Source: Flammeovirga kamogawensis (GTDB taxonomy: Bacteria; Bacteroidota; Bacteroidia; Cytophagales; Flammeovirgaceae). Taken from it: a DNA stretch of 64,000 nt. The notes beneath the pieces are model-generated. The model had not been told where the DNA came from. It made no database searches and saw only the letters and a program-made list of their open reading frames with translations. The DNA is taken from positions 3,139,501 to 3,203,500 of the forward strand of contig NZ_CP076128.1 of assembly GCF_018736065.1 (NCBI RefSeq), written 5' to 3'. A program made the translations under genes and the position numbers. Each line of letters begins with the position of its first letter. The first letter of the stretch is position 1. This document shows, piece after piece, positions 1 through 9,264 of the stretch.

Positions 1-512
1 ACATTAAAATCCATTTCAGGTCGTTTAATCACTAATTTTTCAGGTAAACTATTTATAACCTTATAAGTATTGAAATAGTCTAAAACAAAATAGCCATTAT
101 GTTTTAAGCTGTTGGCTATCATTTTTAAAGCTAAAAGATCTTCTTCTTCAGTTTCAAAATAACCAAAACTAGTAAATAGATTTAATATAAAAGTAAACTC
201 TTCCTTTTTGTAGAGCTCTCTCATATCATGTGTTGAAAACTTTAGCTTTTCGTTCTCAAATTGCTTAGCATGTTGAATACTTTCTGTTGAAAGGTCTATT
301 CCCTCTACATTAAAGCCAAGTTTATTCAGAAAAATTGCATGTCGACCTTTTCCGCACGCTAAATCTAAAACTTTATCAACATTGGATATATTTAAATGAT
401 TCGAAAGCTTTTTTACAAAAGTTTCAGCCTCTTTAAAGTCTCTGTTCTGGTATAAGATGTGATAATATGGTGTATTGAACCACTGATCGAACCATTCTTC
501 ACCCTTTTGCAT
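1..512 (-). CDS. Class I SAM-dependent methyltransferase, C-terminally truncated by window edge
   Basis: About 170 codons can be read from the ATG at 512-510; the gene runs off the left edge. The product starts MQKGEEWFDQWFNTPYYHIL and contains the glycine-rich SAM-binding motif I as VLDLACGKGRHAIFL, then an acidic strand end (GIDLS) and the later motif FILNLFTSFGYFE. This order is typical of a Rossmann-fold class I methyltransferase. Stops lie directly upstream of the ATG in this frame, so the start is well fixed. The gene is divergent from metG across a 350-base spacer. The substrate cannot be told from the part seen. Confidence 0.85.
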   Translation of the reverse strand, partial: MQKGEEWFDQWFNTPYYHILYQNRDFKEAETFVKKLSNHLNISNVDKVLDLACGKGRHAIFLNKLGFNVEGIDLSTESIQHAKQFENEKLKFSTHDMRELYKKEEFTFILNLFTSFGYFETEEEDLLALKMIANSLKHNGYFVLDYFNTYKVINSLPEKLVIKRPEMDFN

Positions 513-527
513 TTTATTCACTACTTT

Positions 528-560
528 TTGTTTATCTATAATGAACAACCATTAACTTTG
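528..560 (+). promoter_or_regulatory. Possible second plus-strand promoter in the metG spacer
   Basis: TTG at 528-530, 22 bases, then TAACTTTG at 553-560 fits the Bacteroidota -33/-7 pattern with exactly the same spacing as the proximal metG promoter. A transcript from it would begin near 567 and cross the DnaA-box-like cluster before reaching metG. Confidence 0.3.
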
Positions 561-767
561 TGGTTGGTTTGAATAAATGTAAGTGCAAAGTATACTTTTC
601 ATTTATATACATCAAAACTATTTTCAATACTGTGCATAAGTTTCTGAAAATTGATGAATTTTTTTATGATTTATCGATTTTCAAAAAGTTATCAACATTT
701 TTAGGTTTATTATGTGAATAACTTTGATTTAGATGAAGTAAATCATCTGTTATTCAGTGTAAAAGGG

Positions 768-800
768 TTGTGAATAACCACTTCAAATTGATTAACTTTG
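768..800 (+). promoter_or_regulatory. Promoter of metG
   Basis: TTG at 768-770, a 22-base spacer, then TAACTTTG at 793-800 match the Bacteroidota housekeeping promoter (TTG ... TAnnTTTG). The predicted start near 807 leaves a leader of about 55 bases before the ATG at 863. Confidence 0.6.
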
Positions 801-862
801 CAGCGACTTATCGTCAGTATATAAGAGTAATATAGGCCAATAAGAAATTTTGAGACAAATTC

Positions 863-2929
863 ATGTCAAAGCATTATAATAGATATACAGTAACTGCGGC
901 ATTGCCGTATGCAAATGGTCCTTTACATATCGGACATATTGCAGGTGCGTATTTACCAGCAGATATTTACGTTAGATCATTACGTCAGAAAGGAAAAGAT
1001 GTAGCATTTATTTGTGGAAGTGATGAGCACGGTGCTGCAATCACTATTCGTGCACAAAAAGATGGTATCACTCCTCAAGATATTATTGATAAGTACAATA
1101 AGAATATCAGAGAGACTTTTGAGAATTTTGGTATTTCTTTTGATTTATTCCACAGAACTTCTGCGCCTATTCATCATGAAACAGCACAAGATTTCTTTAA
1201 GGTTTTAAATGATAAAGGACAATTTGAATTAAAAGAGTCTTCTCAATATTATGATGAAGAAGCAAAACAATTCTTAGCGGATAGATACATTACAGGTACT
1301 TGCCCTAAATGTGGAAACGAAGGTGCTTATGGAGATCAGTGTGAGAAATGTGGTTCAGCGTTAAGTCCAACAGATTTAATTGATCCTAAATCTCAAATTA
1401 CTGGTGCTACTCCTACTTTAAAAACTACTCGCCACTGGTATTTACCAATGAACAAACACGAAGATTGGCTTCGTGAGTGGATTGTAGATGGTAAGTTAGA
1501 TGGTAGACAACACCATAATCCTAGTGAATGGAAAAATTCTGTTTTAGGACAATGTAAATCTTGGTTAGATCAAGGGTTACAACCTAGAGCTATGACTAGG
1601 GACCTAGACTGGGGAGTGAAAGTTCCAGTTGAAGGTGCAGATGGCAAAGTTTTATATGTTTGGTTAGATGCTCCAATTGGCTATATTTCAGCTACAAAAG
1701 ATTGGGCAGCTAAAGAAGGTAAAAACTGGGAAGATTATTGGAAAAAAGCTGATACTAAGCTAGTTCACTTTATTGGAAAAGACAATATTGTTTTCCACTG
1801 TTTAATATTCCCTATTTTATTAAAGGCACATGGCGAAGGGTATATCTTACCAGATAACGTTCCTGCAAATGAGTTTTTAAATTTAGAAGGTGCTAAGTTA
1901 TCAACATCTCGTAATTGGGCTGTTTGGTTACACGAGTATTTAGAAGAGCTTCCTGGTAGAGAAGATGAATTACGTTATGTATTAACATCAATAGCTCCAG
2001 AAAATAAAGATTCTGAATTTACATGGAAGGATTATCAAGAACGTGTAAATAATGAGTTGGTTGCTATTTTAGGTAACTTTATCAACAGAGCAGTTGTACT
2101 TACTCACAAATATTTTAAAGGAGAAGTACCTGTAGCTGGAGAATTTACACCAATGGAAAATGATATCATTGAAGAAATGAAAGCAATTCCATTACGTGTA
2201 GAAAAACTAATTGGTCAATATAAATTTAAAGAAGGACTAATTGAGGCAATGAAGTTGGCTCGTTTAGGTAATAAATATTTAGCAGATACTGAACCTTGGA
2301 AACTGTTTAAGCAAGATCCGGAGTTGGTAAAAACTATATTAAATATGTCGCTTCAAATTGCGGCAAATTTGGCTATTACTATCGATCCATTCTTACCTAA
2401 TACGGCTAAGAAAATTCAGAATATGTTAGGCATGGAATCTCTGGATTGGGATAAAGTTGGTAGCCCAGATTTAATTACTGCTTACGATCGTTTAGCTCCG
2501 GCTGAATTATTATTTAGTAAAGTAGAAGATAAAACTATTGAGGAACAGATTGAGAAGTTAGAAAAAACAAAAATTGCTCAAACACCTGTAGAACCTCAAA
2601 AAGATGAAACTACTTTTGATGATTTTCAAAAAATGGATATCCGTGTAGGAACCATTATTGAAGCAGTAAAAGTAAAGAAGGCAAAGAAATTATTACAACT
2701 TACAGTAGATACAGGAATTGATAAGAGAACTGTAGTAAGTGGTATTGCAGAGTTTTTTGCTCCAGAAGATGTAATTGGTAAACAAGTATCTATTTTAGTT
2801 AACTTGGCACCAAGAAAAATTAGAGGAATAGAATCAGAAGGTATGATTCTGATGGCAGAAGATAAAGACGGTTCTTTATCGTTTGTATCTCCATCTGCTC
2901 AACTATCAGAAGGAAGTATCATTAAATAA
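863..2929 (+). CDS. metG: Methionine--tRNA ligase
   Basis: This 688-aa enzyme charges tRNA-Met with methionine in the cytoplasm. The class I signature HIGH is at residues 22-25 ([16 protein letters not shown]), and the second signature is KLSTS at 345-349, a common variant of KMSKS. A zinc-binding knuckle is formed by C147, C150, C160 and C163 (CPKCG and CEKCG). The last ~110 residues (from about [19 protein letters not shown]) are an EMAPII/Trbp111-type tRNA-binding OB-fold, which in this family promotes dimerisation and tRNA binding. Length is normal for the long bacterial form. A TAnnTTTG promoter precedes it and a strong hairpin follows it, so it is probably transcribed alone. Confidence 0.97.
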   Translation: MSKHYNRYTVTAALPYANGPLHIGHIAGAYLPADIYVRSLRQKGKDVAFICGSDEHGAAITIRAQKDGITPQDIIDKYNKNIRETFENFGISFDLFHRTSAPIHHETAQDFFKVLNDKGQFELKESSQYYDEEAKQFLADRYITGTCPKCGNEGAYGDQCEKCGSALSPTDLIDPKSQITGATPTLKTTRHWYLPMNKHEDWLREWIVDGKLDGRQHHNPSEWKNSVLGQCKSWLDQGLQPRAMTRDLDWGVKVPVEGADGKVLYVWLDAPIGYISATKDWAAKEGKNWEDYWKKADTKLVHFIGKDNIVFHCLIFPILLKAHGEGYILPDNVPANEFLNLEGAKLSTSRNWAVWLHEYLEELPGREDELRYVLTSIAPENKDSEFTWKDYQERVNNELVAILGNFINRAVVLTHKYFKGEVPVAGEFTPMENDIIEEMKAIPLRVEKLIGQYKFKEGLIEAMKLARLGNKYLADTEPWKLFKQDPELVKTILNMSLQIAANLAITIDPFLPNTAKKIQNMLGMESLDWDKVGSPDLITAYDRLAPAELLFSKVEDKTIEEQIEKLEKTKIAQTPVEPQKDETTFDDFQKMDIRVGTIIEAVKVKKAKKLLQLTVDTGIDKRTVVSGIAEFFAPEDVIGKQVSILVNLAPRKIRGIESEGMILMAEDKDGSLSFVSPSAQLSEGSIIK

Positions 2930-2941
2930 ATATTAAAAATG

Positions 2942-2978
2942 AAAGGTTACTAATCTCTTTGATTGGTAACCTTTTTTT
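2942..2978 (+). terminator. Rho-independent terminator of metG
   Basis: Arms 2942-2955 and 2961-2974 (AAAGGTTACTAATC against GATTGGTAACCTTT, one T-G wobble) enclose the loop TCTTT and are followed by a run of T. Confidence 0.85.
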
Positions 2979-2992
2979 AAATAATTAAAACT

Positions 2993-3208
2993 ATGAGCAA
3001 AGGATTTGGCAACATTGTAAATATCATTTTTGTTATTGTAGCAGTTTCACTTTTACTGTTGGCTTATTACGATTATGATCAAGGAAAAGATTATATGGAA
3101 AATTTACAGTTAGCAGGTGGTGTAATTGCATTATTAGCAGCTCGAATTTTTTTAACTAAAAAGACTAATAAAAGAGATAACGATAAAGGCGGAATGTTTA
3201 GAAAATAA
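2993..3208 (+). CDS. Small two-helix membrane protein, unknown
   Basis: The 71-aa product has two hydrophobic stretches, about residues 8-26 (VNIIFVIVAVSLLLLAYY) and 39-54 (LAGGVIALLAARIFL). A polar DYDQGKDYMENL loop separates them, and the tail is basic and charged (KKTNKRDNDKGGMFRK). This suggests two membrane helices. I do not recognise the family. The stop is only two bases before the ATG of the next gene, so the two are almost certainly co-transcribed and perhaps translationally coupled. It begins just after the metG terminator and no promoter was recognised. Confidence 0.7.
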   Translation: MSKGFGNIVNIIFVIVAVSLLLLAYYDYDQGKDYMENLQLAGGVIALLAARIFLTKKTNKRDNDKGGMFRK

Positions 3209-3210
3209 TT

Positions 3211-3873
3211 ATGTATTCTGTTAGAGAAATATATTCACTTAGAGAAGAGGGGAAATATCAAGAAGCTTTTATAACTGCAAGAAGTTGGTTAGAAATCTCT
3301 CCTAATGATGAAGAATTACAAGCTGCAATGGCTTGGGTACTTTATGATATGATTAAGGTGGCTAATCAAGAAAAAAATGCAGAACAGTTTGAAGAATTGT
3401 TTGGTGTTTTTGTAGAATATATTCCTTTAGAAGCAGATAAATTACAGTTAGCAGCTTGTAGAATTTTATTGATTGAAATTGAAAGATTACTCAATTTAAA
3501 GCAATTTGATAAAATAGACCGTTTACTACTTTTAATAAAGCCTTTACAATATCATCCTGAAAAAGAACGTCCCAAAGCGTTCTACCAATTACTAGAAATA
3601 GCTGTTGGTAATAGTCAGTTTCTTCCTAATTTTTTGACGTTTATACGTATTTGGCGTTTGTCAAATTTACAGCCTCAACATTATCAAAGTTATGGAGATT
3701 CTATGAGTCTTGCAGAACGAGTGCACTGGTTAGTGGGACAACATTTATATGAGCATAAAGAAGAAAACCAAGAAGTAATAAAAGCTTATATTAAACAGCT
3801 TGATCTTCTTTTAGAGAGATGTCCTCAATTTGGTTACATAAGAAGTTTAAAAGAAAAACTAAGCATACCATAG
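3211..3873 (+). CDS. TPR-like helical repeat protein, unknown function
   Basis: The 220-aa product has no signal peptide and should be cytoplasmic. It begins SVREIYSLREEGKYQEAFITARSWLEISPNDEEL, a good tetratricopeptide-type helix pair. The rest is helical with further TPR-like spacing (LNLKQFDKIDRLLLLIKPL; ERCPQFGYIRSLKEKL). TPR domains bind partner proteins, but nothing here names the partner. The gene follows a small membrane protein with a two-base gap, so the pair may form a membrane-anchored complex (inference). No terminator is obvious downstream. Confidence 0.75.
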   Translation: MYSVREIYSLREEGKYQEAFITARSWLEISPNDEELQAAMAWVLYDMIKVANQEKNAEQFEELFGVFVEYIPLEADKLQLAACRILLIEIERLLNLKQFDKIDRLLLLIKPLQYHPEKERPKAFYQLLEIAVGNSQFLPNFLTFIRIWRLSNLQPQHYQSYGDSMSLAERVHWLVGQHLYEHKEENQEVIKAYIKQLDLLLERCPQFGYIRSLKEKLSIP

Positions 3874-3922
3874 AGTAACAATTATCTGTAAATGTTACAT
3901 AATATCTATTAACTACATAGGT

Positions 3923-3937
3923 GGTAACAATGTTACC
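3923..3937. promoter_or_regulatory. Perfect inverted repeat upstream of the 120-aa secreted protein gene
   Basis: GGTAAC-AAT-GTTACC is a perfect 6+3+6 palindrome in the 128-base spacer, 65 bases before the ATG at 4002. There is no T run after it, so an operator is more likely than a terminator. The regulator is unknown. Confidence 0.3.
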
Positions 3938-4001
3938 TAACTAGCGTATAATTGTAATATCAAAACAAAAAGAGATACTTAATCTATTAATTACAATTAT
4001 A

Positions 4002-4364
4002 ATGAAGACGAATATTTCGCTATTAATTTTATCAATTTTGTTAGTTTCATTATCTGCATTTTCTCAAGATTCTAAGAATGTAGGTCTTTATGATGAAAGA
4101 GTAGAAACATATCTTAATAAATCTGGGCTTTTGTCTAAAATCGATTCGGAACTATCTTTTAAGGATCAATATCAGAACAAAACAAGGTATGTTTTAGTAC
4201 AACACTGTGGAGCTGTAGTTGTATTTGATCTTTATAATTCTGGAACTGTTAATATTATCCATAAAAATCAATGTTTATCATCTGAAGAACAATCAATAGT
4301 TTGGTTAGACGAGGTAAATAAAGATAGTAAAGGAAATATTTCTAGAGTTAAATTTCTTGATTAA
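4002..4364 (+). CDS. Small secreted protein, unknown
   Basis: The 120-aa product starts with a clear signal peptide (KTNISLLILSILLVSLSAFSQ, probable cleavage after the SAFS/Q region), so it should be periplasmic or exported. The mature part of about 98 residues is rich in beta-prone stretches (RYVLVQHCGAVVVFDLYNSG) and has two cysteines that could form a disulphide. I recognise no family. The next gene, a lipoprotein, starts 48 bases later on the same strand, so the two could share a transcript. Confidence 0.7.
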   Translation: MKTNISLLILSILLVSLSAFSQDSKNVGLYDERVETYLNKSGLLSKIDSELSFKDQYQNKTRYVLVQHCGAVVVFDLYNSGTVNIIHKNQCLSSEEQSIVWLDEVNKDSKGNISRVKFLD

Positions 4365-4412
4365 AAATTTATCTAAAAAAGTAACACTGTTTTATATTTT
4401 AAAAATAAAAAA

Positions 4413-5642
4413 ATGAAAAAATCATTATTACCCCTATTATTATCGTATTCAATTTTTTTCACTTTCTTTTCTTGTTCAACCGAAGATACTGAATTGGAAG
4501 AACCAGTAAAAGAAGGTAGAGTAATAACAGTTAGACCTGTTATTGATGAACAAATTACCCCTATGACAAAGGGTACTAGAGATCCTAAAAATGGTTTAGA
4601 ATATAATGGTTATACTATAATTGTAATAGATGAGAGTGGTGAAAAAATATATAAAGAATTTTCTTTAAGAGATACACTCGTAACTGTAGATTATGTAGTT
4701 GGTAATTTTTCAATTGATATAGTACATGAAAAATCTTCAGAGAAAGTATCTAAAAATTATTATTTAAAAGGAAGTGAAAGTGGTTCCAATGTAGATGAAT
4801 TTGTTACTATTCGAATGAATAATCAACAGTTTGCTTATGTACTTATTGATGGTGCAGAAGATGAAGTAACTAATGCATCTATAGATGATTTTGAGTTAAT
4901 ACCTGACAGTAATGATATTTACCCTAATTTTTATGCATATGTTCAATCAGATTTAGACCATAATATTTTAATTAATACTGTAAGAGGATATGTGGGAGTA
5001 ACACTAGAAAATGCTATTTCTGATAAACAATATACTTACTCGGTTAATTTTTCTACAACTGGTGAAATTATAATTAATCCAGGTTTTGACGGACGTAAAG
5101 ATGACCCTATAAAAGTTATACCTATTTATCCAGTTGTTCCAGAAACATATATTTCTAATGCTGAAAATTTAGTAACGGATTACTTCACAGGTGTAATTAA
5201 AGGTGATAATAAAAGTAATAAAGACGTTTATGTATATGGAGTTTCATATGGTAAGGATAATAACGGAAATGAATTTGATTTTAGTCAAAAAGTTACAATA
5301 GAAAATAAGCCATCTTTTACTGCTTCTTGGAATATAGATATAAATGCTGGAGATGGAATTTATATGAATATCTATGTTGAAGGTGGAACTGATGTAAAGA
5401 ATAAAAAAATAATTAAGAATATTAATATATATGAGGATTCTGAATTTGTAACAGTACATTATACAGACGGTACTCAAGATCCAACTAATAGAACTTGGGA
5501 AGAAGTTTTAGGTAATGTAAGTGGTGATATGGTTTATTCTAAAAGAGCTGATTATGGAAGATTAAATACAAATTTTATTATACGTTTTGATGGTAATAAT
5601 AAAGAAAATTTTGAATTTGAATTATCAGCATTATCATTCTAA
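4413..5642 (+). CDS. Lipoprotein of unknown function, possibly fimbrillin-like
   Basis: The 409-aa product has a lipoprotein signal ending in FFTFFSC, with the lipidated cysteine at about residue 21, so it is expected on a membrane surface. After a short acidic spacer comes a beta-rich domain (GYTIIVIDESGEKIYKEFSL ... TVDYVVGNFSIDIVHEK) whose general plan resembles fimbrillin or Mfa2-type proteins of Bacteroidota. The match is only in overall pattern, so the name is tentative. The C-terminal half is also beta-rich. It lies 48 bases after a small secreted protein gene and is closed by a strong terminator. Confidence 0.65.
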   Translation: MKKSLLPLLLSYSIFFTFFSCSTEDTELEEPVKEGRVITVRPVIDEQITPMTKGTRDPKNGLEYNGYTIIVIDESGEKIYKEFSLRDTLVTVDYVVGNFSIDIVHEKSSEKVSKNYYLKGSESGSNVDEFVTIRMNNQQFAYVLIDGAEDEVTNASIDDFELIPDSNDIYPNFYAYVQSDLDHNILINTVRGYVGVTLENAISDKQYTYSVNFSTTGEIIINPGFDGRKDDPIKVIPIYPVVPETYISNAENLVTDYFTGVIKGDNKSNKDVYVYGVSYGKDNNGNEFDFSQKVTIENKPSFTASWNIDINAGDGIYMNIYVEGGTDVKNKKIIKNINIYEDSEFVTVHYTDGTQDPTNRTWEEVLGNVSGDMVYSKRADYGRLNTNFIIRFDGNNKENFEFELSALSF

Positions 5643-5664
5643 AAGTTGATATAATGAATCTTAT

Positions 5665-5703
5665 TCATGATTCCAGTTATTAAGACTGGAATCATGATTT
5701 TTA
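5665..5703 (+). terminator. Rho-independent terminator after the lipoprotein gene
   Basis: Arms 5665-5677 and 5685-5697 (TCATGATTCCAGT / ACTGGAATCATGA) are perfect over 13 bp with a 7-base loop, followed by a T-rich stretch. It sits between convergent genes; the T run serves the plus-strand gene. Confidence 0.85.
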
Positions 5704-5719
5704 TTTTTAATGACATCAA

Positions 5720-7156
5720 TTAGAAATACTTAATAATAAAATCTGTCAACTTACTAGCTAATTTTCCATAAGGAGGATATACGGGTTTTACACTAGTTAA
5801 ACCAACTCTATTTTTTAATACAGCTCTTTGATTCGAAAAACCAACAAAACCATATTTACCATGGGATTTACCAATTCCACTATTATTAATTCCACCAAAG
5901 GGTAAATCAGGATTATTGATATGTAAGATAGTTTCGTTAATACAAGTACCTCCTGCGGTAGTGTTCTGCAGAACTTTTTTTATTGTTTTCTTTTTCTTTG
6001 CAAAAATATATAAGGCTAAAGGTTTCTCTTTTTCTTCAATAATTTCAAAAGCCTCTTCAATTTTATCAAATGATTTGATAGGATAAATAGGACCAAATAT
6101 TTCCTCTTGCATTAAACGCATATCATTTGTTACGTTGGTAACTAAAGTTGGAGGCATATATTTTGAGGCTTCATCCATTTCACCATTCATTATAATTGTA
6201 GCACCTTTTTCAGAAGCATCCTCTAAAAGGCCTTTTAATCTATTAAAGTGATCTTTATTAATAATACGGCATAAATCAGGAGATGCTTTAATTAGTTCGC
6301 CATTAGGAGAATAGAACTCATTAATGGTGTTTGTCATCTGCTCTACAAACTCTTTTTCTACAGATTTATGGATTAAAGCATAATCTGGAGCTATACAAGT
6401 CTGACCAGCATTTAAGAATTTACCCCATGTAATTTTATCAGAAGCATCTTTTAAATCAGCATCCTTACAAATAACCGTTGGCGACTTCCCTCCTAGCTCT
6501 AAAGTTACTGATGCTAAGTTATTTACCGCTGCTTTCATTACTACTTTTCCTACGTTAGAACTACCCGTAAAAAAGATATGATTAAACTTTTGTTTAAGTA
6601 GTGTTGTAGAAACTCCAACCCCTCCGAGTATAACTATCACTTCATCAGTAGAATAGAGTGAATAAACCATCTTTTGAATATATAAAGATGTATGCTCAGA
6701 TAGCTCAGAAGGTTTAATTGCAACTGTATTACCTGCAGCTATTGCATATATTAAAGGAGAGATTGCCAAGTAAAAAGGATAGTTCCAAGGTGCAATAATT
6801 AAACACACTCCTTTAGGCTCGTGCAATACATAAGAAGAAGTACCCAACATACTTAAAGGTGTACTTACTTTATTGGGTTTCATCCAAGATTTTAAATGCT
6901 TTTTTGTATGTCGAATTAAGCCAACTATTGTTAGTATTTCTGATGTATCTACCTCTACTGGATTTTTTTTAAGGTCTTTATAAATAGCCTCATGTATCTC
7001 TTCTCTATGGTCTAATATATAATGTTCTAATTTTTCTAATTTCTTGATACGTTCTTTTACAGTAGTCTTTTTAATGGTAGTGGCATTCTTCTTTAGATGA
7101 ATGAATATATCTTCAATATTTTGAGTGTTATTATCGATAATTACTGATGTATTCAT
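5720..7156 (-). CDS. Aldehyde dehydrogenase, ALDH3-like
   Basis: This 478-aa NAD(P)-dependent aldehyde dehydrogenase would oxidise an aldehyde to its acid. The catalytic cysteine is C254 in NAGQTCIAPDY, the general base is E220 in VTLELGGKSP, and N125 lies in IAPWNYPF. Length and the early active site match the class 3 family, whose members often act on fatty or aromatic aldehydes. The C terminus (YGKLASKLTDFIIKYF) is mildly hydrophobic and could touch a membrane. It is divergent from fumarylacetoacetase, separated by 187 bases with a palindrome, so shared control is possible. The exact substrate is unknown. Confidence 0.92.
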   Translation of the reverse strand: MNTSVIIDNNTQNIEDIFIHLKKNATTIKKTTVKERIKKLEKLEHYILDHREEIHEAIYKDLKKNPVEVDTSEILTIVGLIRHTKKHLKSWMKPNKVSTPLSMLGTSSYVLHEPKGVCLIIAPWNYPFYLAISPLIYAIAAGNTVAIKPSELSEHTSLYIQKMVYSLYSTDEVIVILGGVGVSTTLLKQKFNHIFFTGSSNVGKVVMKAAVNNLASVTLELGGKSPTVICKDADLKDASDKITWGKFLNAGQTCIAPDYALIHKSVEKEFVEQMTNTINEFYSPNGELIKASPDLCRIINKDHFNRLKGLLEDASEKGATIIMNGEMDEASKYMPPTLVTNVTNDMRLMQEEIFGPIYPIKSFDKIEEAFEIIEEKEKPLALYIFAKKKKTIKKVLQNTTAGGTCINETILHINNPDLPFGGINNSGIGKSHGKYGFVGFSNQRAVLKNRVGLTSVKPVYPPYGKLASKLTDFIIKYF

Positions 7157-7289
7157 AATTGATACTGTTATTTTCTATAGATGTTGCTTGAGGTAAAAAG
7201 ATAGACTAGATAAAAAAGTAGTAGTAATTTCTCTATCAGTTATCATATTACGATGGATTTTCTTTAATTACATTAATATCTTAATAACA

Positions 7290-7303
7290 TGCAAATTTTT
7301 GCA
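7290..7303. promoter_or_regulatory. Palindrome between the ALDH and fumarylacetoacetase genes
   Basis: TGCAAA-TT-TTTGCA is a perfect 6+2+6 inverted repeat in the divergent spacer, 41 bases before the fahA start. It has the size and symmetry of a dimeric repressor operator. No TAnnTTTG element was found beside it on either strand. Confidence 0.3.
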
Positions 7304-7343
7304 ATACTAACCTATTGATAAACACATAGAACTAATTATTTCA

Positions 7344-8603
7344 ATGATTAATAGAACACATAATAATCAAATTAAATCGTGGGTAAAAGTTGATAAAAAA
7401 TCAGATTTCCCAATTCAGAACCTTCCTTACGGAATTTTTTCAACAGCTACTCAATCTAAAAGAGTTGGTGTAGCAATTGGAGATCAGGTACTTGATCTTG
7501 AAGCTGTTGCAAAACTTGGTCATTTTGATACTATTATAAATGATCTTACGGTTTTTAGTCAAGATACTTTAAACAATTTCATCTCTTTAGGTAAGCAAGT
7601 ACATTCAGCAATAAGAGAATGCATTTTTGATTTATTGAGCGATAATAATCCATTAATTCAAGCAGAAAATGTTTTATTTGATTATGGTGCAGTAACAATG
7701 CATCTTCCAATTAAAATAGGTGATTATACAGACTTCTATTCATCTGAAGAGCATGCCACGAATGTTGGGGTAATGTTTAGAGGTAAAGACAATGCACTAT
7801 TACCAAATTGGAAACAAATGCCTGTTGGATACCATGGAAGATCCTCTTCTATTGTAGTTTCTGGAACAGCAATTCATAGACCAAAAGGACAAAAAATGCC
7901 CCCTGATGCTGAAGCACCAATTTATGGCCCTTCTAGTAGAATGGATATTGAATTAGAAATGGGTTTTGTTGTTGGCAAATCTACAACTTTAGGAGACACT
8001 GTAAATGTAGATACTGCAGAGGATTATATTTTTGGACTTTTACTTTTTAATGATTGGTCTGCAAGAGATATTCAGAAATGGGAGTATGTTCCTTTAGGTC
8101 CTTTTCTAGGAAAAAACTTTGGCTCTACAGTTTCACCTTGGATTGTAACTTTAGAGGCTTTAGAACCTTTTAGAGTAGAAAGCCCTAAACAAGTTCCAAC
8201 TCCTTTGCCTTATTTACAATCTACAGGTAAACATACTTTTGATATTAATTTGGAGGTTGGTCTTACTCCCAAAAATGGAAAAGAAACTATAATTTCTCGA
8301 TCAAATTATAAGTATTTATATTGGAATATGTGTCAGCAATTGGCACATCAAACAGTAAATGGTTGTAATATTAATGTAGGTGATGTTTGTGCATCGGGTA
8401 CTATTTCTGGCCCTACTAAAAACTCATTTGGATCTCTTTTAGAATTAAGTTGGAACGGTAAAACACCAATTGTTTTAGAAGATGGACAAGAGAGAAGTTT
8501 TTTAGAAGATTATGATTCTATCTCTTTAAAAGGATATTGTGATAATGGAAGTTTAAGAATTGGCTTTGGAGAAGCAAATGGTATGCTTTTACCTTCGAAG
8601 TAA
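7344..8603 (+). CDS. fahA: Fumarylacetoacetase
   Basis: The 419-aa product has the full length and order of fumarylacetoacetase, the last enzyme of tyrosine and phenylalanine breakdown, which splits fumarylacetoacetate to fumarate and acetoacetate. The N-terminal SH3-like domain is at about 20-120 (NLPYGIFSTATQSKRVGVAIG). The catalytic domain has IGDYTDFYSSEEHATNVG, carrying the metal-ligand aspartate and the catalytic histidine. It also has GRSSSIVVSGT, ELEMGFVVGK and NDWSARDIQKWEYVPLGPF, all family landmarks. No other tyrosine-degradation gene is adjacent. It ends at a hairpin shared with the convergent giant gene. Confidence 0.95.
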   Translation: MINRTHNNQIKSWVKVDKKSDFPIQNLPYGIFSTATQSKRVGVAIGDQVLDLEAVAKLGHFDTIINDLTVFSQDTLNNFISLGKQVHSAIRECIFDLLSDNNPLIQAENVLFDYGAVTMHLPIKIGDYTDFYSSEEHATNVGVMFRGKDNALLPNWKQMPVGYHGRSSSIVVSGTAIHRPKGQKMPPDAEAPIYGPSSRMDIELEMGFVVGKSTTLGDTVNVDTAEDYIFGLLLFNDWSARDIQKWEYVPLGPFLGKNFGSTVSPWIVTLEALEPFRVESPKQVPTPLPYLQSTGKHTFDINLEVGLTPKNGKETIISRSNYKYLYWNMCQQLAHQTVNGCNINVGDVCASGTISGPTKNSFGSLLELSWNGKTPIVLEDGQERSFLEDYDSISLKGYCDNGSLRIGFGEANGMLLPSK

Positions 8604-8624
8604 GCCTTCAATTTTGAACATAAA

Positions 8625-8661
8625 AAAAGTCCAAAATCAAATTTCTTGATTTTGGACTTTT
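8625..8661. terminator. Bidirectional terminator between fahA and the first giant gene
   Basis: A perfect 16-bp stem (8625-8640 with 8646-8661) has a 5-base loop (ATTTC). Its outer arms are A and T runs, so it can stop transcription from both convergent genes. Confidence 0.85.
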
Positions 8662-8683
8662 AATTTTATAAATCTTTATAAAA

Positions 8684-9264
8684 TTAATTTTTAATTATTC
8701 TTTCCGTAAAAGTACCATCACTGGTAATTATTTCTACCACGTAAACACCTGTATTGTATGTTTCTCCGATAGTAACAACATTTGCACCTACAACTCCGGT
8801 AATGTCTTGTTTTTCAACAACTCTACCGTTCATAGAGTAAACAATAAGATGGTAATCATGTCCTTTATTTAACTGGAATGATAAGTTAAATTCAGAAGAC
8901 GAAGGATTAGGATAAACTTTTAAAGAACCAGGGTTTAAATTAATATCCTCATTTGATGCAATCACTTCTCCTAATTGAATTGGAGTAATGAATGTTCCGT
9001 AAACGGCATCATCTTCAAATACAAACTCCTCTCCTGCATCCGTAAACTGTAGGTTATCTTTTAAACTGAAAGTAAGGTTTTCATCTGCATTACCATATAC
9101 AGTAATGAATGCTAAGTTTCTACCTTCAATTTCAACTACATTACCTACACCTCTAATATCATGATGCTCATTGTTGTATACATATACTTGATCATATCCA
9201 TCAGGTACTTCAACAATAGTACTCATATTAAATTCATAAGCATTGTTTACAAAAGTATCGCTAT
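8684..9264. repeat. Near-identical tract 3 of the giant pair, copy A (C terminus)
   Basis: This stretch encodes the end of giant A, including the T9SS sorting domain, and is nearly identical base for base to 18827-19400. Only scattered substitutions are seen by eye. The copies lie about 10.14 kb apart in the same orientation. Confidence 0.8.

Larger units (their letters stand above)
513..862. promoter_or_regulatory. Divergent spacer before metG with a DnaA-box-like cluster
   Basis: This 350-base AT-rich spacer holds no gene. It contains three exact matches to the relaxed DnaA-box consensus TTWTNCACA, all on the minus strand (TGTGCATAA at 631-639, TGTGAATAA at 713-721 and 769-777), and one near match on the plus strand (TTATCAACA at 689-697). 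It also has three copies of TAACTTTG, at 553-560, 719-726 and 793-800. The first and last lie 22 bases downstream of a TTG. The last box overlaps the -33 element of the metG promoter. Confidence 0.45.
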
